In this document: positions 18,381 through 26,354 of the stretch, piece after piece
Layout of the letters: each line of letters opens with the position of its first letter
Numbering within the stretch: the first letter of the stretch is position 1
Assembly: GCF_000817785.2 (NCBI RefSeq)
Contig: NZ_JTCM02000047.1
Coordinates: forward strand, 1-48,240
Reading direction: 5' to 3'
DNA: 48,240 bases
DNA from: Hassallia byssoidea VB512170
GTDB lineage: Bacteria > Cyanobacteriota > Cyanobacteriia > Cyanobacteriales > Nostocaceae
Program-made: the position numbers and the translations under genes
Notes under the pieces: model-generated
Databases searched by the model: none
Seen by the model: the letters and a program-made list of their open reading frames with translations, nothing else
What the model was told of the DNA's origin: nothing

Positions 18381-18456
18381 GCAATTCAAAAGTCAAAATA
18401 GTTTTTAGTTGATAAATCTGAGAAAATAAGCCCAAAAAATTACTATTACTGCTGAT

Positions 18457-18660
18457 ATGCTGACACTTAAAAATAAAAAACTGAACTTGATAATTTTCCT
18501 GCTCTTTGGCTTTGGGTATTTTAACGGCATATCTAGTTTGCAAATCAACGATTTTTGGAAAAGCCAGATTGCTTTTATACCACTACAGCTAGCCGCGATC
18601 ATCTATGTAACTTATTTACAGTCCAATAAACACGACAACTCACCTTCTACGGAGAGATGA
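18457..18660 (+). CDS. Small hypothetical membrane protein
   Basis: A 67-residue open frame with two hydrophobic segments (LNLIIFLLFGFGYFNGI and IAFIPLQLAAIIYVTYL) and a charged tail. It begins 76 bases after the TM2 gene on the same strand. No clear ribosome-binding site is visible and I recognise no family, so it is a plausible but unproven gene. It ends at a tandem repeat block. Confidence 0.45.
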   Translation: MLTLKNKKLNLIIFLLFGFGYFNGISSLQINDFWKSQIAFIPLQLAAIIYVTYLQSNKHDNSPSTER

Positions 18661-19038
18661 GGAGTGCTCTTGAGTAGGGGAGATGGGGAAATGGGGAGAT
18701 GGGGAGAGGGGGAGATGGGGGGATGGGGGGCACATGCGTCCCCACTTTCGCTCTTGTTGGGGGGAATGGGGGGCACATGCGTCCCCACTTTCGCTCTTGT
18801 TGGGGGGAATGGGGAGATGGGGGGAAAGAAGAATTATTCTCCTTGTCCTCCTTGTCTCCTTGTCCTCCTGGTCTCCCTTGTCTCCTTGTCTCCAAAGAGT
18901 CCCCAAGTCGTCCCCCTGATGATAACTTCAAAAAGTTATTAGGGTTTACTGTCTGTCGTATTTGCGGATTTAGCCTACCCTCGAAATAGAGACGCTTTAG
19001 AAAGGCGTTGAAGTTTCGTAGCAAATCCCACACTTTCC
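18661..19038. other. Spacer upstream of the copper ATPase
   Basis: About 380 bases without a gene. The first two thirds are the repeat block at 18664-18905; the last 130 bases are unique and presumably hold the promoter. No CopY/CueR-type operator was recognised. Confidence 0.4.
18664..18905. repeat. Low-complexity tandem repeats with a duplicated unit
   Basis: GGGGAGATGGGGAAAT-type units lead into two consecutive copies of a roughly 42-bp unit containing CACATGCGTCCCCACTTTCG, then a TTGTCCTCC / TTGTCTCC pyrimidine stretch. The G-rich and C-rich halves are complementary in kind. Several open frames cross this block in all directions and are repeat artefacts. Confidence 0.85.
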
Positions 19039-21675
19039 ATGCAACTTGTCCCAAAAACTCAACTCCCAGCAGAACCAACCCTGACAACAGAGAAAATCAC
19101 CTTAGATGTTGCGGGGATGAAGTGTGCTGGGTGTGTGAAAGCGGTAGAACGACAGTTAATTGAACATCCAGGAGTCAAAAGTGCCTGTGTGAATCTAGCG
19201 ACAGAAGTAGCAGTTGTAGAGTCATTAGCTGGTGCGGTAGAACCAGATGCACTGGCGAAGCGATTGACTGATGCTGGATTTCCAACTCAACCCAGGCAAG
19301 CTGGCGATAAAAATAAAATCTTAGGCGATCGAGCTTTAGAAGATCCGGCAAAACGACAACGCCGAGAAATGCGTTCTTCACTTAGGCAATTAGCGATCGC
19401 CACAATATTGCTGGTATTATCAGGAATTGGGCATTTTGGTCATATGACTGGCTCAATGCAGCCACTAGATAACATCTGGCTTCACTGTGGACTAGCAACA
19501 GTGGCGTTACTAATTCCCGGACGCCCGATTTTAGTAGATGGTTGGCGGGGTTGGCGGCGAAATGCGCCCAATATGAACACTTTAGTGGGATTGGGAACTC
19601 TCACGGCTTACACTGCGAGTTTGGTAGCGCTGCTGTTCCCCCAAATGGGTTGGGATTGCTTTTTTGACGAGCCAGTGATGATGATCGGCTTTATTCTGTT
19701 GGGGCGGACATTAGAAAGATATGCTAGAGGTCGTGCTGCTGCTGCATTTAGGCAATTGCTGGCACTTCAGCCCCAAGTAGCGCGATTAATTGCCAACCCA
19801 GAAAAAGCCGGCAACAGTTCGCCTGTCGAAATTCCCGCAGAGCAAGTGCGTGTGGGAGAATGGTTGCAAGTACTGCCAGGTGATAAAATCCCCGTTGATG
19901 GCAAAGTGGTGGTAGGGCAAACAACGGTAGATGAGTCGATGCTGACTGGGGAAGCTGTACCCGTGATTAAGCAAGCGGGAGATGTGGTGACAGCGGGAAC
20001 GTTAAATCAGTCAGGAGCGATCGCTATTCAAGCCACACGTACTGGAAGTGATACAACTTTAGCTCAAATTGTCGCTTTGGTAGAAGACGCACAAACTCGT
20101 AAAGCACCAGTACAAAAATTAGCAGATACAGTCGCTGGTTATTTTACCTATGGTGTGTTGACAGCCGCTGTCTTGACATTCGTCTTTTGGTACTTTTTCG
20201 GTACACATATTTGGCAAAATGTCAACATGGATGCAATGGATATGTCTCACCACGGACAAAGTTATCCTGCCCCTGCTATGTCCGGGCTATTGTTGAGTTT
20301 AAAGTTAGCGATCGCTGTGATGGTAGTCGCTTGTCCTTGTGCTTTAGGACTTGCCACACCTACAGCTATTCTCGTAGGCACTGGCATCGGTGCGGAACGA
20401 GGTTTGTTAATCAAAGGTGGCGACGTTTTAGAACGAGTACATAAATTAGATACGATTGTTTTTGATAAAACAGGCACTCTCACTACTGGTAATCCTACTG
20501 TTACCGACTGCCTTGTAATTAAAGTGGCGGATGAGGCAGATGAGGAAGTAATTTCTCCCCCCACTTTTGTACAGACGTTCCGGTGGAACGTCTCTACCCC
20601 CACTCCCTACTCGCTAATACAGCTAGCAGCGGCAGTAGAAAGCGGTACTTGCCATCCCTTAGCAAAAGCGATTCAGCAAGAAGCGCAGCAGCAACAATTA
20701 TTAATTCCAGATGCTAAAGACTTTCATACCGAACCAGGGCTTGGCGTGTCTGCTGTAGTAGAAAATACAAGCGTCATTTTAGGTAATAGCGACTGGTTAA
20801 GTTGGCACGGAATTTCTATTAGTGAAACTGCACACCAGATGGCGGAAAAATTGGCAGCAAATGGTAAAACAGTCGTTTACGTCGCCGTAGAAGGGATTTT
20901 AACCGGGTTAATCGCCGTTCAAGATACCCTCAGACCAGACGCTAAAGCAGCGGTTGACAAATTACGCTTGATGGGTTTGCGGGTAATGCTGCTGAGTGGC
21001 GATAGATTAGAGGCAGCTAGTGCTATAGCCAAACAATTAGGACTAGATAGCGAGAATGTAATGGCAGGTGTCCCTCCCAGCAAAAAAGCAGCGGCGATCG
21101 AGGCTTTGCAGAAAGGGGGATTGGGGACTAGGGGACAAGCAGGACGACTTGGGGGACAAGGGGGACTCCTTGGAGACAAAAAGACTTGGGAAACTCCTAA
21201 CTCCTCACTCCTCACTCCAAACTCCTCACTCCAAACTCCTCACTCCCCACTCCCCACTCCCCACTCCCCCCTCCCCCCCTCCCCCCCTCTCCCCATCTCC
21301 CCCCACTCCCTAGTGGCGATGGTTGGGGATGGTATAAATGATGCCCCGGCGTTGTCGCAAGCTGATGTGGGAATTGCTTTACATTCGGGGACGGATGTGG
21401 CAATGGAAACTGCTGAAATTGTGCTGATGCGCGATCGCTTAACCGACGTTGTAGAATCTATTCAGCTTAGTCGTGCTACCTTCAACAAAATCCGTCAAAA
21501 CTTATTTTGGGCTTTTGCATACAATACATTGGGCATTCCCTTAGCAGCTGGTGTGTTGTTCCCCAGTTTTGGTTTTGTTCTCAGTCCATCTGGTGCTGCT
21601 GCTTTAATGGCATTTAGTTCTGTTAGCGTCGTCACTAATTCATTATTATTACGTCGATTTGCCCATCGTCCGTAG
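19039..21675 (+). CDS. ctaA: Copper-transporting P1B-type ATPase, CtaA-like, with repeat intrusions
   Basis: An 878-residue Cu+ pump. In order: a heavy-metal-associated domain with the copper-binding MKCAGCV (about residues 28-34); membrane helices; the actuator TGEAVP; the ion-path VVACPCALGLATPTA; the phosphorylation site FDKTGTLTTG; the hinge AMVGDGINDAPALSQADVGIA; and last-helix YNTLGIPLA and MAFSSVSVVTNS typical of Cu+ pumps. The segment DEPVMMIGFILLGRTLE resembles cyanobacterial CtaA (import toward plastocyanin and cytochrome oxidase) more than PacS; this is a judgement from memory. Two intrusions: a 66-codon STRR-derived stretch (21115-21312) just before the hinge motif, and a palindromic repeat (20569-20597) in the nucleotide-binding domain. 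The frame is intact through both. Confidence 0.9.
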   Translation: MQLVPKTQLPAEPTLTTEKITLDVAGMKCAGCVKAVERQLIEHPGVKSACVNLATEVAVVESLAGAVEPDALAKRLTDAGFPTQPRQAGDKNKILGDRALEDPAKRQRREMRSSLRQLAIATILLVLSGIGHFGHMTGSMQPLDNIWLHCGLATVALLIPGRPILVDGWRGWRRNAPNMNTLVGLGTLTAYTASLVALLFPQMGWDCFFDEPVMMIGFILLGRTLERYARGRAAAAFRQLLALQPQVARLIANPEKAGNSSPVEIPAEQVRVGEWLQVLPGDKIPVDGKVVVGQTTVDESMLTGEAVPVIKQAGDVVTAGTLNQSGAIAIQATRTGSDTTLAQIVALVEDAQTRKAPVQKLADTVAGYFTYGVLTAAVLTFVFWYFFGTHIWQNVNMDAMDMSHHGQSYPAPAMSGLLLSLKLAIAVMVVACPCALGLATPTAILVGTGIGAERGLLIKGGDVLERVHKLDTIVFDKTGTLTTGNPTVTDCLVIKVADEADEEVISPPTFVQTFRWNVSTPTPYSLIQLAAAVESGTCHPLAKAIQQEAQQQQLLIPDAKDFHTEPGLGVSAVVENTSVILGNSDWLSWHGISISETAHQMAEKLAANGKTVVYVAVEGILTGLIAVQDTLRPDAKAAVDKLRLMGLRVMLLSGDRLEAASAIAKQLGLDSENVMAGVPPSKKAAAIEALQKGGLGTRGQAGRLGGQGGLLGDKKTWETPNSSLLTPNSSLQTPHSPLPTPHSPLPPSPPLPISPHSLVAMVGDGINDAPALSQADVGIALHSGTDVAMETAEIVLMRDRLTDVVESIQLSRATFNKIRQNLFWAFAYNTLGIPLAAGVLFPSFGFVLSPSGAAALMAFSSVSVVTNSLLLRRFAHRP
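20569..20597. repeat. Dispersed palindromic repeat inside ctaA
   Basis: GTACAGACGTTCC and GGAACGTCTCTAC form an imperfect inverted repeat about a 3-base centre. It matches the palindrome family seen at 28041-28069 (GTAGAGACGT...ACGTCTCTAC). It is translated within the nucleotide-binding domain, adding a stretch rich in Thr, Phe and Pro. Confidence 0.75.
21115..21312. repeat. STRR-derived in-frame insertion in ctaA
   Basis: GGGGACAAGCAGGACGACTTGGG-like units are followed by CTCCTCACTCC and CCCCACTCC heptamer-type repeats, all read in frame as a Gly- then Ser/Pro-rich linker of about 66 residues. In other Cu+ ATPases the preceding KKAAAIEALQ block runs almost directly into VAMVGDGINDAP. Confidence 0.88.
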
Positions 21676-21903
21676 AATCCTCCTCTAGAGGTAAAATTTT
21701 TCAGCACAGGTCTTGGTTTTGCCCATCTCAGGTTAAACTAAGTCGTTAGTCAGGTTATGGGTGCATCTCACAAAGCCTGTTGACACTCTTAAAAGAGCAA
21801 CAGCAGCCAATCATGATAGAACATCTTCGTTCTTTCATATTGCAAGTCAATATGCAATTCAAATGCATATTACATTAGTAGTACAGACTTGGAGTGCGCG
21901 AAA

Positions 21904-22428
21904 ATGGCAAGAAACTACACCAAACAACTTTTAATTAATTACACAACCACTTCTAGCAACGATTTGTCAATGGCAGCAGAAACTAAGCTAGCAGAAACTA
22001 ATGAAAGCCATCTACTGATTATTGAAGATGACCAAGGACGCAAAGAATTTATGCTCTCACGTCCTTTGTATTCTATCGGTAGACGCGACTGCGATATTAC
22101 TTTAGTATCGCAGTTTGTCTCACGCCGTCATGCCACATTAGTTAGACTGCCACGAGACGATAAAAACCATAGTTATTATTATCGGATTGTCGATGGTGAT
22201 GCCAAAGGCAAACCTAGCGCCAACGGTTTAATGATCAATGGTCGCAGGATACCAGCACACGATCTCAAAAATGAAGACGAGATTGTTTTTGGTCCTCAGG
22301 TACGTGCTATTTATTATTTGTTAAGAGATACTGCACGACCCATAATACAAACAGATGCCACAGAGTATGATATCACACTCATAAACCCTGGCATGGCTGA
22401 AGATATAGACGAGGATATTGAAGATTGA
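21904..22428 (+). CDS. FHA-domain protein
   Basis: A 174-residue cytosolic protein. A forkhead-associated domain spans roughly residues 40-145: YSIGRRDCDITL, SRRHATLVRL and NGLMINGRRI hold the Arg, Ser-His and Asn of the phosphothreonine-binding site. The C-terminus is very acidic (AEDIDEDIED). ATG 21904 is preferred, with GGAG about 9 bases upstream; the frame opens earlier at a TTG. FHA domains read out Ser/Thr kinase signals, but no kinase gene is adjacent, so the partner is unknown. Confidence 0.9.
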   Translation: MARNYTKQLLINYTTTSSNDLSMAAETKLAETNESHLLIIEDDQGRKEFMLSRPLYSIGRRDCDITLVSQFVSRRHATLVRLPRDDKNHSYYYRIVDGDAKGKPSANGLMINGRRIPAHDLKNEDEIVFGPQVRAIYYLLRDTARPIIQTDATEYDITLINPGMAEDIDEDIED

Positions 22429-22556
22429 AAACTTGCCAAAACTGGTATGTTTTTATTATCATCTTCCTTTTTCGCTATAAAGGCGTGTTGCTAAAGAACC
22501 GCTTAATACTCAAAAAAGCAACCTTGAGCAAACGCCTTTGTCATGAGTACCACTGC

Positions 22557-22904
22557 CTACCCCGCAATGGTTTCAATCAAATGCCAATGGCGGTTATGTT
22601 CGATCGCCTGCTTGAGGTATTCAAACACTTGGCGGCAGTGATTATCAAGTTGAAGAGGCAGTTCCTCATTTTTAATCACAATACTCATCCGGGTTTCTGT
22701 TTCCGTAGCTGTTGACTTATCAATCAAAACTTCCACCTTGACTAACTTAGAGAAGGAAACACTACCAGGAATTTCACGAGCCATAATGTAATCGGCAGTA
22801 TAGTATTGAACATCAAACTCACAGTCTTGCAGAAGTTCTACAACCAACGGCTGGAGATGGTCAATAGTCACAGAAACAATAAATGAACACGTATAGCGAG
22901 CCAT
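22557..22904 (-). CDS. Conserved cyanobacterial hypothetical protein
   Basis: A 115-residue cytosolic protein, starting MARYTCSFIV. It has alternating beta and helix-like segments, no membrane helix, and a C-terminal HCRQVFEYLKQAIEHNRHW stretch. The general pattern looks familiar from other cyanobacteria, but I know no function. ATG 22904 is chosen over the upstream in-frame ATGs because MARYTCSF gives a natural N-terminus; no strong ribosome-binding site was seen. It converges with the FHA gene and diverges from the epimerase. Confidence 0.65.
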   Translation of the reverse strand: MARYTCSFIVSVTIDHLQPLVVELLQDCEFDVQYYTADYIMAREIPGSVSFSKLVKVEVLIDKSTATETETRMSIVIKNEELPLQLDNHCRQVFEYLKQAIEHNRHWHLIETIAG

Positions 22905-23051
22905 AGCCCCAAGCAAACGCAACACTCCGTCCATCCTATAATATCGAAGCATGTAAAAGGCAAGTAGTTATAGATTCATAATTAAACCAAAGTCGTTAGT
23001 GAGAAGATAAAGCAAAACAAGACACAATAGTAAGTTGGGCAAAGGTGCAAA

Positions 23052-23969
23052 ATGAAAGTAGCAATTACCGGGGCAACAGGATTTGTGGGCAGTCGTTTGG
23101 TAGAACGACTTCACTCTGAAGGTCATACAGTGCTAGTGTTAACTCGCAACACCACCTTTGCCCAAAAAGTTTTTCCTTCTCAGGCTTTTCCAAAGCTAGA
23201 AATTATTGCTTATACACCAATCTCTGATTCTTGGCAAGATGCAATATCTCTTTGTGATGCTGTAGTCAATCTTGCTGGAGAACCCATCGGTGAGGGACGT
23301 TGGACACCAGAACGCAAGCAGGAAATTCTCAACAGTCGCAAACTGACTACGCAAAAAATTGTCGAAGCGATCCAGATTGCTAACCCCAAGCCATCTGTAT
23401 TAGTCAACGCTTCGGCTATTGGCTATTATGGCACCAGTGAAACCGCTACCTTTGACGAAACCAGCGCTTCTGGTAACGATTTTCTCAGCTTTGTCTGCCA
23501 AACTTGGGAAGCTGAAGCGAAAAAGGTAGAAGCATCTGGTGTGCGGTTAGTTATTCTGCGTTTCGGTATTGTTTTGGGAACCGGTGGTGCTTTGGGCAAA
23601 ATGATTACCCCCTTCAAACTCTTTGCTGGTGGTCCCATTGGCAGCGGTAAGCAGTGGTTTTCGTGGATTCACTTAGATGATATAGTGAATTTAATACTGG
23701 AAGCTCTAACTAAACCAGAAATGCAAGGCGTATATAATGCTACTGCTCCTCATCCTGTCCGCATGTCAGAATTATCCCAGACTATGGGGCAAGTAATGAA
23801 TCGTCCTTCTTGGTTGCCGGTTCCTAGTTTTGCGATCGAAGCTCTTTTAGGTGATGGAGCGATCGTAGTTCTCGAAGGTCAACAAGTCCAGCCCAAACGC
23901 ACCTTAGAAACAGGTTTTGAGTACCAATATCCTAACTTAAAACCTGCCCTAACAGAAATTCTCAAATAA
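23052..23969 (+). CDS. NAD-dependent epimerase of the TIGR01777 (YfcH/SDR39U1) family
   Basis: A 305-residue short-chain dehydrogenase-like protein: the Rossmann motif GATGFVGSRLVERL is at the N-terminus, the NLAGEPIGEGRW segment is typical of the YfcH family, an active-site-like SAIGYYG follows, and the C-terminal DUF1731 region ends in EALLGDGAIVVLEGQQVQPK. Members occur widely in bacteria and chloroplasts; a link to cell division or pigment metabolism has been suggested for relatives but the reaction is unknown. A hairpin of the CGTAGT family lies 21 bases past the stop. Confidence 0.92.
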   Translation: MKVAITGATGFVGSRLVERLHSEGHTVLVLTRNTTFAQKVFPSQAFPKLEIIAYTPISDSWQDAISLCDAVVNLAGEPIGEGRWTPERKQEILNSRKLTTQKIVEAIQIANPKPSVLVNASAIGYYGTSETATFDETSASGNDFLSFVCQTWEAEAKKVEASGVRLVILRFGIVLGTGGALGKMITPFKLFAGGPIGSGKQWFSWIHLDDIVNLILEALTKPEMQGVYNATAPHPVRMSELSQTMGQVMNRPSWLPVPSFAIEALLGDGAIVVLEGQQVQPKRTLETGFEYQYPNLKPALTEILK

Positions 23970-23989
23970 AGTTACTTCTTAATTCGTCT

Positions 23990-24012
23990 CGTAGTGAGCG
24001 GTTTACCGCTCA
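23990..24012. repeat. Dispersed hairpin repeat, copy 2 (CGTAGT family)
   Basis: CGTAGT then TGAGCGG-TTTA-CCGCTCA (7-bp stem). Same family as 634-656 and 36713-36735 with compensating stem changes. It could also act as a weak terminator after the epimerase gene. Confidence 0.75.
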
Positions 24013-24070
24013 TACTTAGTTATCAAATTAAGCGGCTAATTTATAATCCAATCCAAGAGGTAATCGTGCA

Positions 24071-24406
24071 GTGGATAAGCTAGAACAGTATCGCCAGTGT
24101 ATTCAAACCCTACTTAGCAAGTATGTTGCCACACCGATCGCCAACGGTGAAATTGAATCACAAACTGTTTTTGATCTGCAACAAGATCGCTATCAAGTGA
24201 TGAATGTTGGTTGGGACGGCGATCGCCGCGTACATGGCTGTGTCTTACACTTAGACATCAAAAATGGCAAAATCTGGGTGCAACACAATACAACAGAATT
24301 GCGAATTGCTCATGAATTAGCTGCAATGGGAATTCCTAAAGAAGATATTGTGTTGGGCTTTCAAGCGCCTTATGCACGGGAATACACCGGATTTGGCGTA
24401 GCGTAA
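24071..24406 (+). CDS. xisI: XisI-family protein (fdxN element excision controlling factor)
   Basis: A 111-residue protein starting at GTG 24071. The sequence matches the XisI family: DKLEQYRQCIQTLLSKY, FDLQQDRYQVMNVGWDG, then IKNGKIWVQHNTTE and a C-terminal GIPKEDIVLGFQAPYARE. In Anabaena, XisI works with XisH and the recombinase XisF to excise the fdxN element; most genomic XisI homologues are not tied to such elements. Here no xisH and no recombinase is adjacent, so this is an orphan copy of unknown role. Confidence 0.9.
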   Translation: MDKLEQYRQCIQTLLSKYVATPIANGEIESQTVFDLQQDRYQVMNVGWDGDRRVHGCVLHLDIKNGKIWVQHNTTELRIAHELAAMGIPKEDIVLGFQAPYAREYTGFGVA

Positions 24407-24418
24407 ACTTGCCGCTAA

Positions 24419-24664
24419 CTACTGACTGGAGAGGAATTTTTTAGAAACCCAATTGATAATACCGCTCAGAATAGCACCACCCATGACTATGCCGATCGCC
24501 GGATTAAACACTGGTTGCCAGAGTTTATGCCACAAATCCAGACCTAGATTTACTCCAGCAGCATCACCAATCGCAGCGATCACCAACCACCCAAAACCTA
24601 AAAAAACCAAAAATACATCCGCAACCAAAATTAAGTTTAGCCAGTTTAACAATTTATCTTTCAT
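24419..24664 (-). CDS. Small two-helix membrane protein, function unknown
   Basis: An 81-residue protein with two hydrophobic segments (LILVADVFLVFLGFGWLVIAA and NPAIGIVMGGAILSGIINWV), starting MKDKLLNWLN at ATG 24664. The open frame extends much further upstream, but that part is translated GGGAATG repeat and is not believed. The family was not recognised with certainty. It converges with xisI 12 bases away and lies on the same strand as the TPR and A-type carrier genes. Confidence 0.65.
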   Translation of the reverse strand: MKDKLLNWLNLILVADVFLVFLGFGWLVIAAIGDAAGVNLGLDLWHKLWQPVFNPAIGIVMGGAILSGIINWVSKKFLSSQ

Positions 24665-24891
24665 ATAGGGAATGGGGAATGGGGAATGGGGAATGGGGAA
24701 TGGGGAATGGGGAATGGGGAATAGGGAATAGGGAATGGGGAATGGGGAATGGGGAAATTTCATTAGGGTAAAGGGTAAAGGGGAAGGGGAAAAGGTTAAG
24801 AAAAACTTCTTCCTTTCCCCCTTTCCCTTTCCCCCTTCCCCCTCCTTTCTTACCAATGCCCATTGCCCAATTCCCAATTCGCAATTCCCAA
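24665..24891. repeat. STRR block (GGGAATG and complementary units)
   Basis: About ten GGGGAAT heptamers immediately upstream of the small membrane protein are followed by GGGTAAAGGGGAAGG, then CTTTCCCCC and CCCAATTC repeats. The two halves can pair. Apparent frames across it are artefacts. Confidence 0.85.
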
Positions 24892-25314
24892 TTATTCTGG
24901 AAACAGCCAGCTTTTGACTTTTAGCAAACTCTGCCAATCTGGTTTTCTGCTTAAACCGTCTTCAATGCTGCTTTTGATATCATCCCGCCATTCAGGGTTA
25001 ACAAACATTAATTGTTGGGCAAAATCAATATGTTGCCTTAACCCTTTTTCACCTTTTTCCAGCATCGCTAAAGCAAGATTAATCCTTGCTTGTGCGTCTT
25101 GGGGATTTAATTTTACTGCTTTCTGGGCAGCTTTTTGAGCGGAGTTGGGTTTATTATCTAGCAGATACAACCACGCTAAACAAGTCCAAGCGGAACTACT
25201 TTTAGGAGCGCGATCGCATACTTCTTGAAATACAGGGATTAATTCATCCACTGATTCTCCAGCTTTATAACGTTCTAAACCTGTATCAAACAGGGATTCA
25301 ACTGTTTGAGTCAT
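24892..25314 (-). CDS. TPR-repeat protein
   Basis: A 140-residue soluble helical protein with tetratricopeptide-like repeats: SSSAWTCLAWLYLLDNKPNSAQKAAQKAVKLNPQ and DAQARINLALAMLEKGE (about residues 39-90), with a C-terminal SLSRKP/KVKSWLF tail. TPRs mediate protein contacts; the partner is unknown. It lies downstream of the A-type Fe-S carrier on the same strand, but a 327-base repeat spacer separates them, so co-transcription is uncertain. Confidence 0.8.
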   Translation of the reverse strand: MTQTVESLFDTGLERYKAGESVDELIPVFQEVCDRAPKSSSAWTCLAWLYLLDNKPNSAQKAAQKAVKLNPQDAQARINLALAMLEKGEKGLRQHIDFAQQLMFVNPEWRDDIKSSIEDGLSRKPDWQSLLKVKSWLFPE

Positions 25315-25357
25315 AAGTTATTAGTCAAGGTCAATGGTTAAGGGTCAAGGAACTAAA

Positions 25358-25546
25358 GTCAATGCTTAAGGCTTAACATTCAATGCTTAAGGCTTAACAT
25401 TCAATGCTTAAGGCTTAACATTCAATGCTTAAGGCTTAACATTCAATAGTTAAGGCTTAACGGTCAATGCTTAAGGCTTAACATTCAATAGTTAAGGCTT
25501 AACAATCAATGCTTAAGGCTTAACAGTCAATGCTTAAGGCTTAACA
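25358..25546. repeat. 9 x 21-bp tandem repeat
   Basis: Nine 21-bp units of GTCAATGCTTAAGGCTTAACA type (first base variable; AATGC or AATAG variants), each three heptamers, with degenerate units on both sides out to about 25320 and 25595. The core TTAAGGCTT is shared with the array that invades mfd at 7027-7257. It fills the spacer between the TPR and A-type carrier genes. Confidence 0.93.
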
Positions 25547-25641
25547 GTCAATAGTTAAGAGTCATAACTTAATTAGTCAATAGTTAAAAAACCTGATACT
25601 GTATACTTTTGACTTGGGAGCGTTGACTGTAAGACTATAAA

Positions 25642-25995
25642 CTAAACACCAAAAGATTTACCGCAACCGCAGGTTTGATTGGCGTTGGGATTGGTGAATT
25701 GAAAACCACCACCGATCATGGCATCGCTGTAATCAAGCATTAAGCCATAAAGATATAATAAGCTTTTGCGATCGCAAACAATTTTGAAGCCATCATAATC
25801 AAACATTTCATCTTGGGGGCTAATCTTACTAGCGTCTTCAAAATCCATCATGTAAGACATGCCAGAGCAGCCACCTTGACGCACTCCTACCCGCAAGCAG
25901 AGGTCTGCGCCTTGATTATCCCGTAACCTCTTGACTTGTCGCAATGCGGCTTCACTCAGTTGAATTCCCCGTTGAGATACTTGTGCTTGTGTCAT
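25642..25995 (-). CDS. A-type iron-sulfur cluster carrier (IscA/SufA/ErpA family)
   Basis: A 117-residue protein that binds and delivers Fe-S clusters. The three conserved cysteines are present in [10 protein letters not shown] and the C-terminal TCGCGKSF. The N-terminus [15 protein letters not shown] is typical. Which subtype it belongs to cannot be settled from motifs alone. GGAG lies about 6 bases upstream of the ATG. No iscS, iscU or suf genes are adjacent. Confidence 0.93.
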   Translation of the reverse strand: MTQAQVSQRGIQLSEAALRQVKRLRDNQGADLCLRVGVRQGGCSGMSYMMDFEDASKISPQDEMFDYDGFKIVCDRKSLLYLYGLMLDYSDAMIGGGFQFTNPNANQTCGCGKSFGV

Positions 25996-26354
25996 CTTTT
26001 CAACTCCTTTATGTGGTATAACCAGAACCTTGTCTGGGCAAGTTTATAAGTTGAAACCCCAAGCTCTCACGCCGAGGTCGTTCCTTGCTGTTTTTGTATT
26101 TATTCTAGCGGCATTGATGTCCCAGAGTACCAAATTGTAAATACTCCTTTAAAAGCCGCAAAAAGCAGCCAAAGATTTTTATTCTAGAATTGAGGGACTT
26201 GGTGTTTACAATTCGGTGTTTTTGAATAGCAGGCATGGTAGCCAGCAGCCTAACCCTTATAAAGGTGCAGCCGTGTTAATTAATTTGAGCGCTAACGCTC
26301 GCCATTTTCCTTAAGTTTACTTGCACATTGCTTGTTTTGACTCTTCTTTACTTT
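25996..26354. other. Spacer between the A-type carrier and a divergent gene
   Basis: About 360 bases that must hold two divergent promoters. A short hairpin GAGCG-CTAA-CGCTC at 26287-26300 lies near the downstream gene. No coding potential or recognisable riboswitch was seen. Confidence 0.45.

Noticed and set aside
18640-19087. Several overlapping open frames (80-146 codons) on both strands
   Set aside because: All cross the G-rich/C-rich repeat block and have extreme Pro/Ser or Gly composition typical of repeat translation.
22425-22715. 96-codon plus-strand frame after the FHA gene
   Set aside because: Mostly antisense to the conserved hypothetical gene at 22557-22904, and of low-complexity hydrophobic composition.
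24665-24937. N-terminal extension of the small membrane protein, and other frames over the GGGAATG block
   Set aside because: The extension is translated STRR (PIPHSPFPIPHS pattern). The natural start is ATG 24664.
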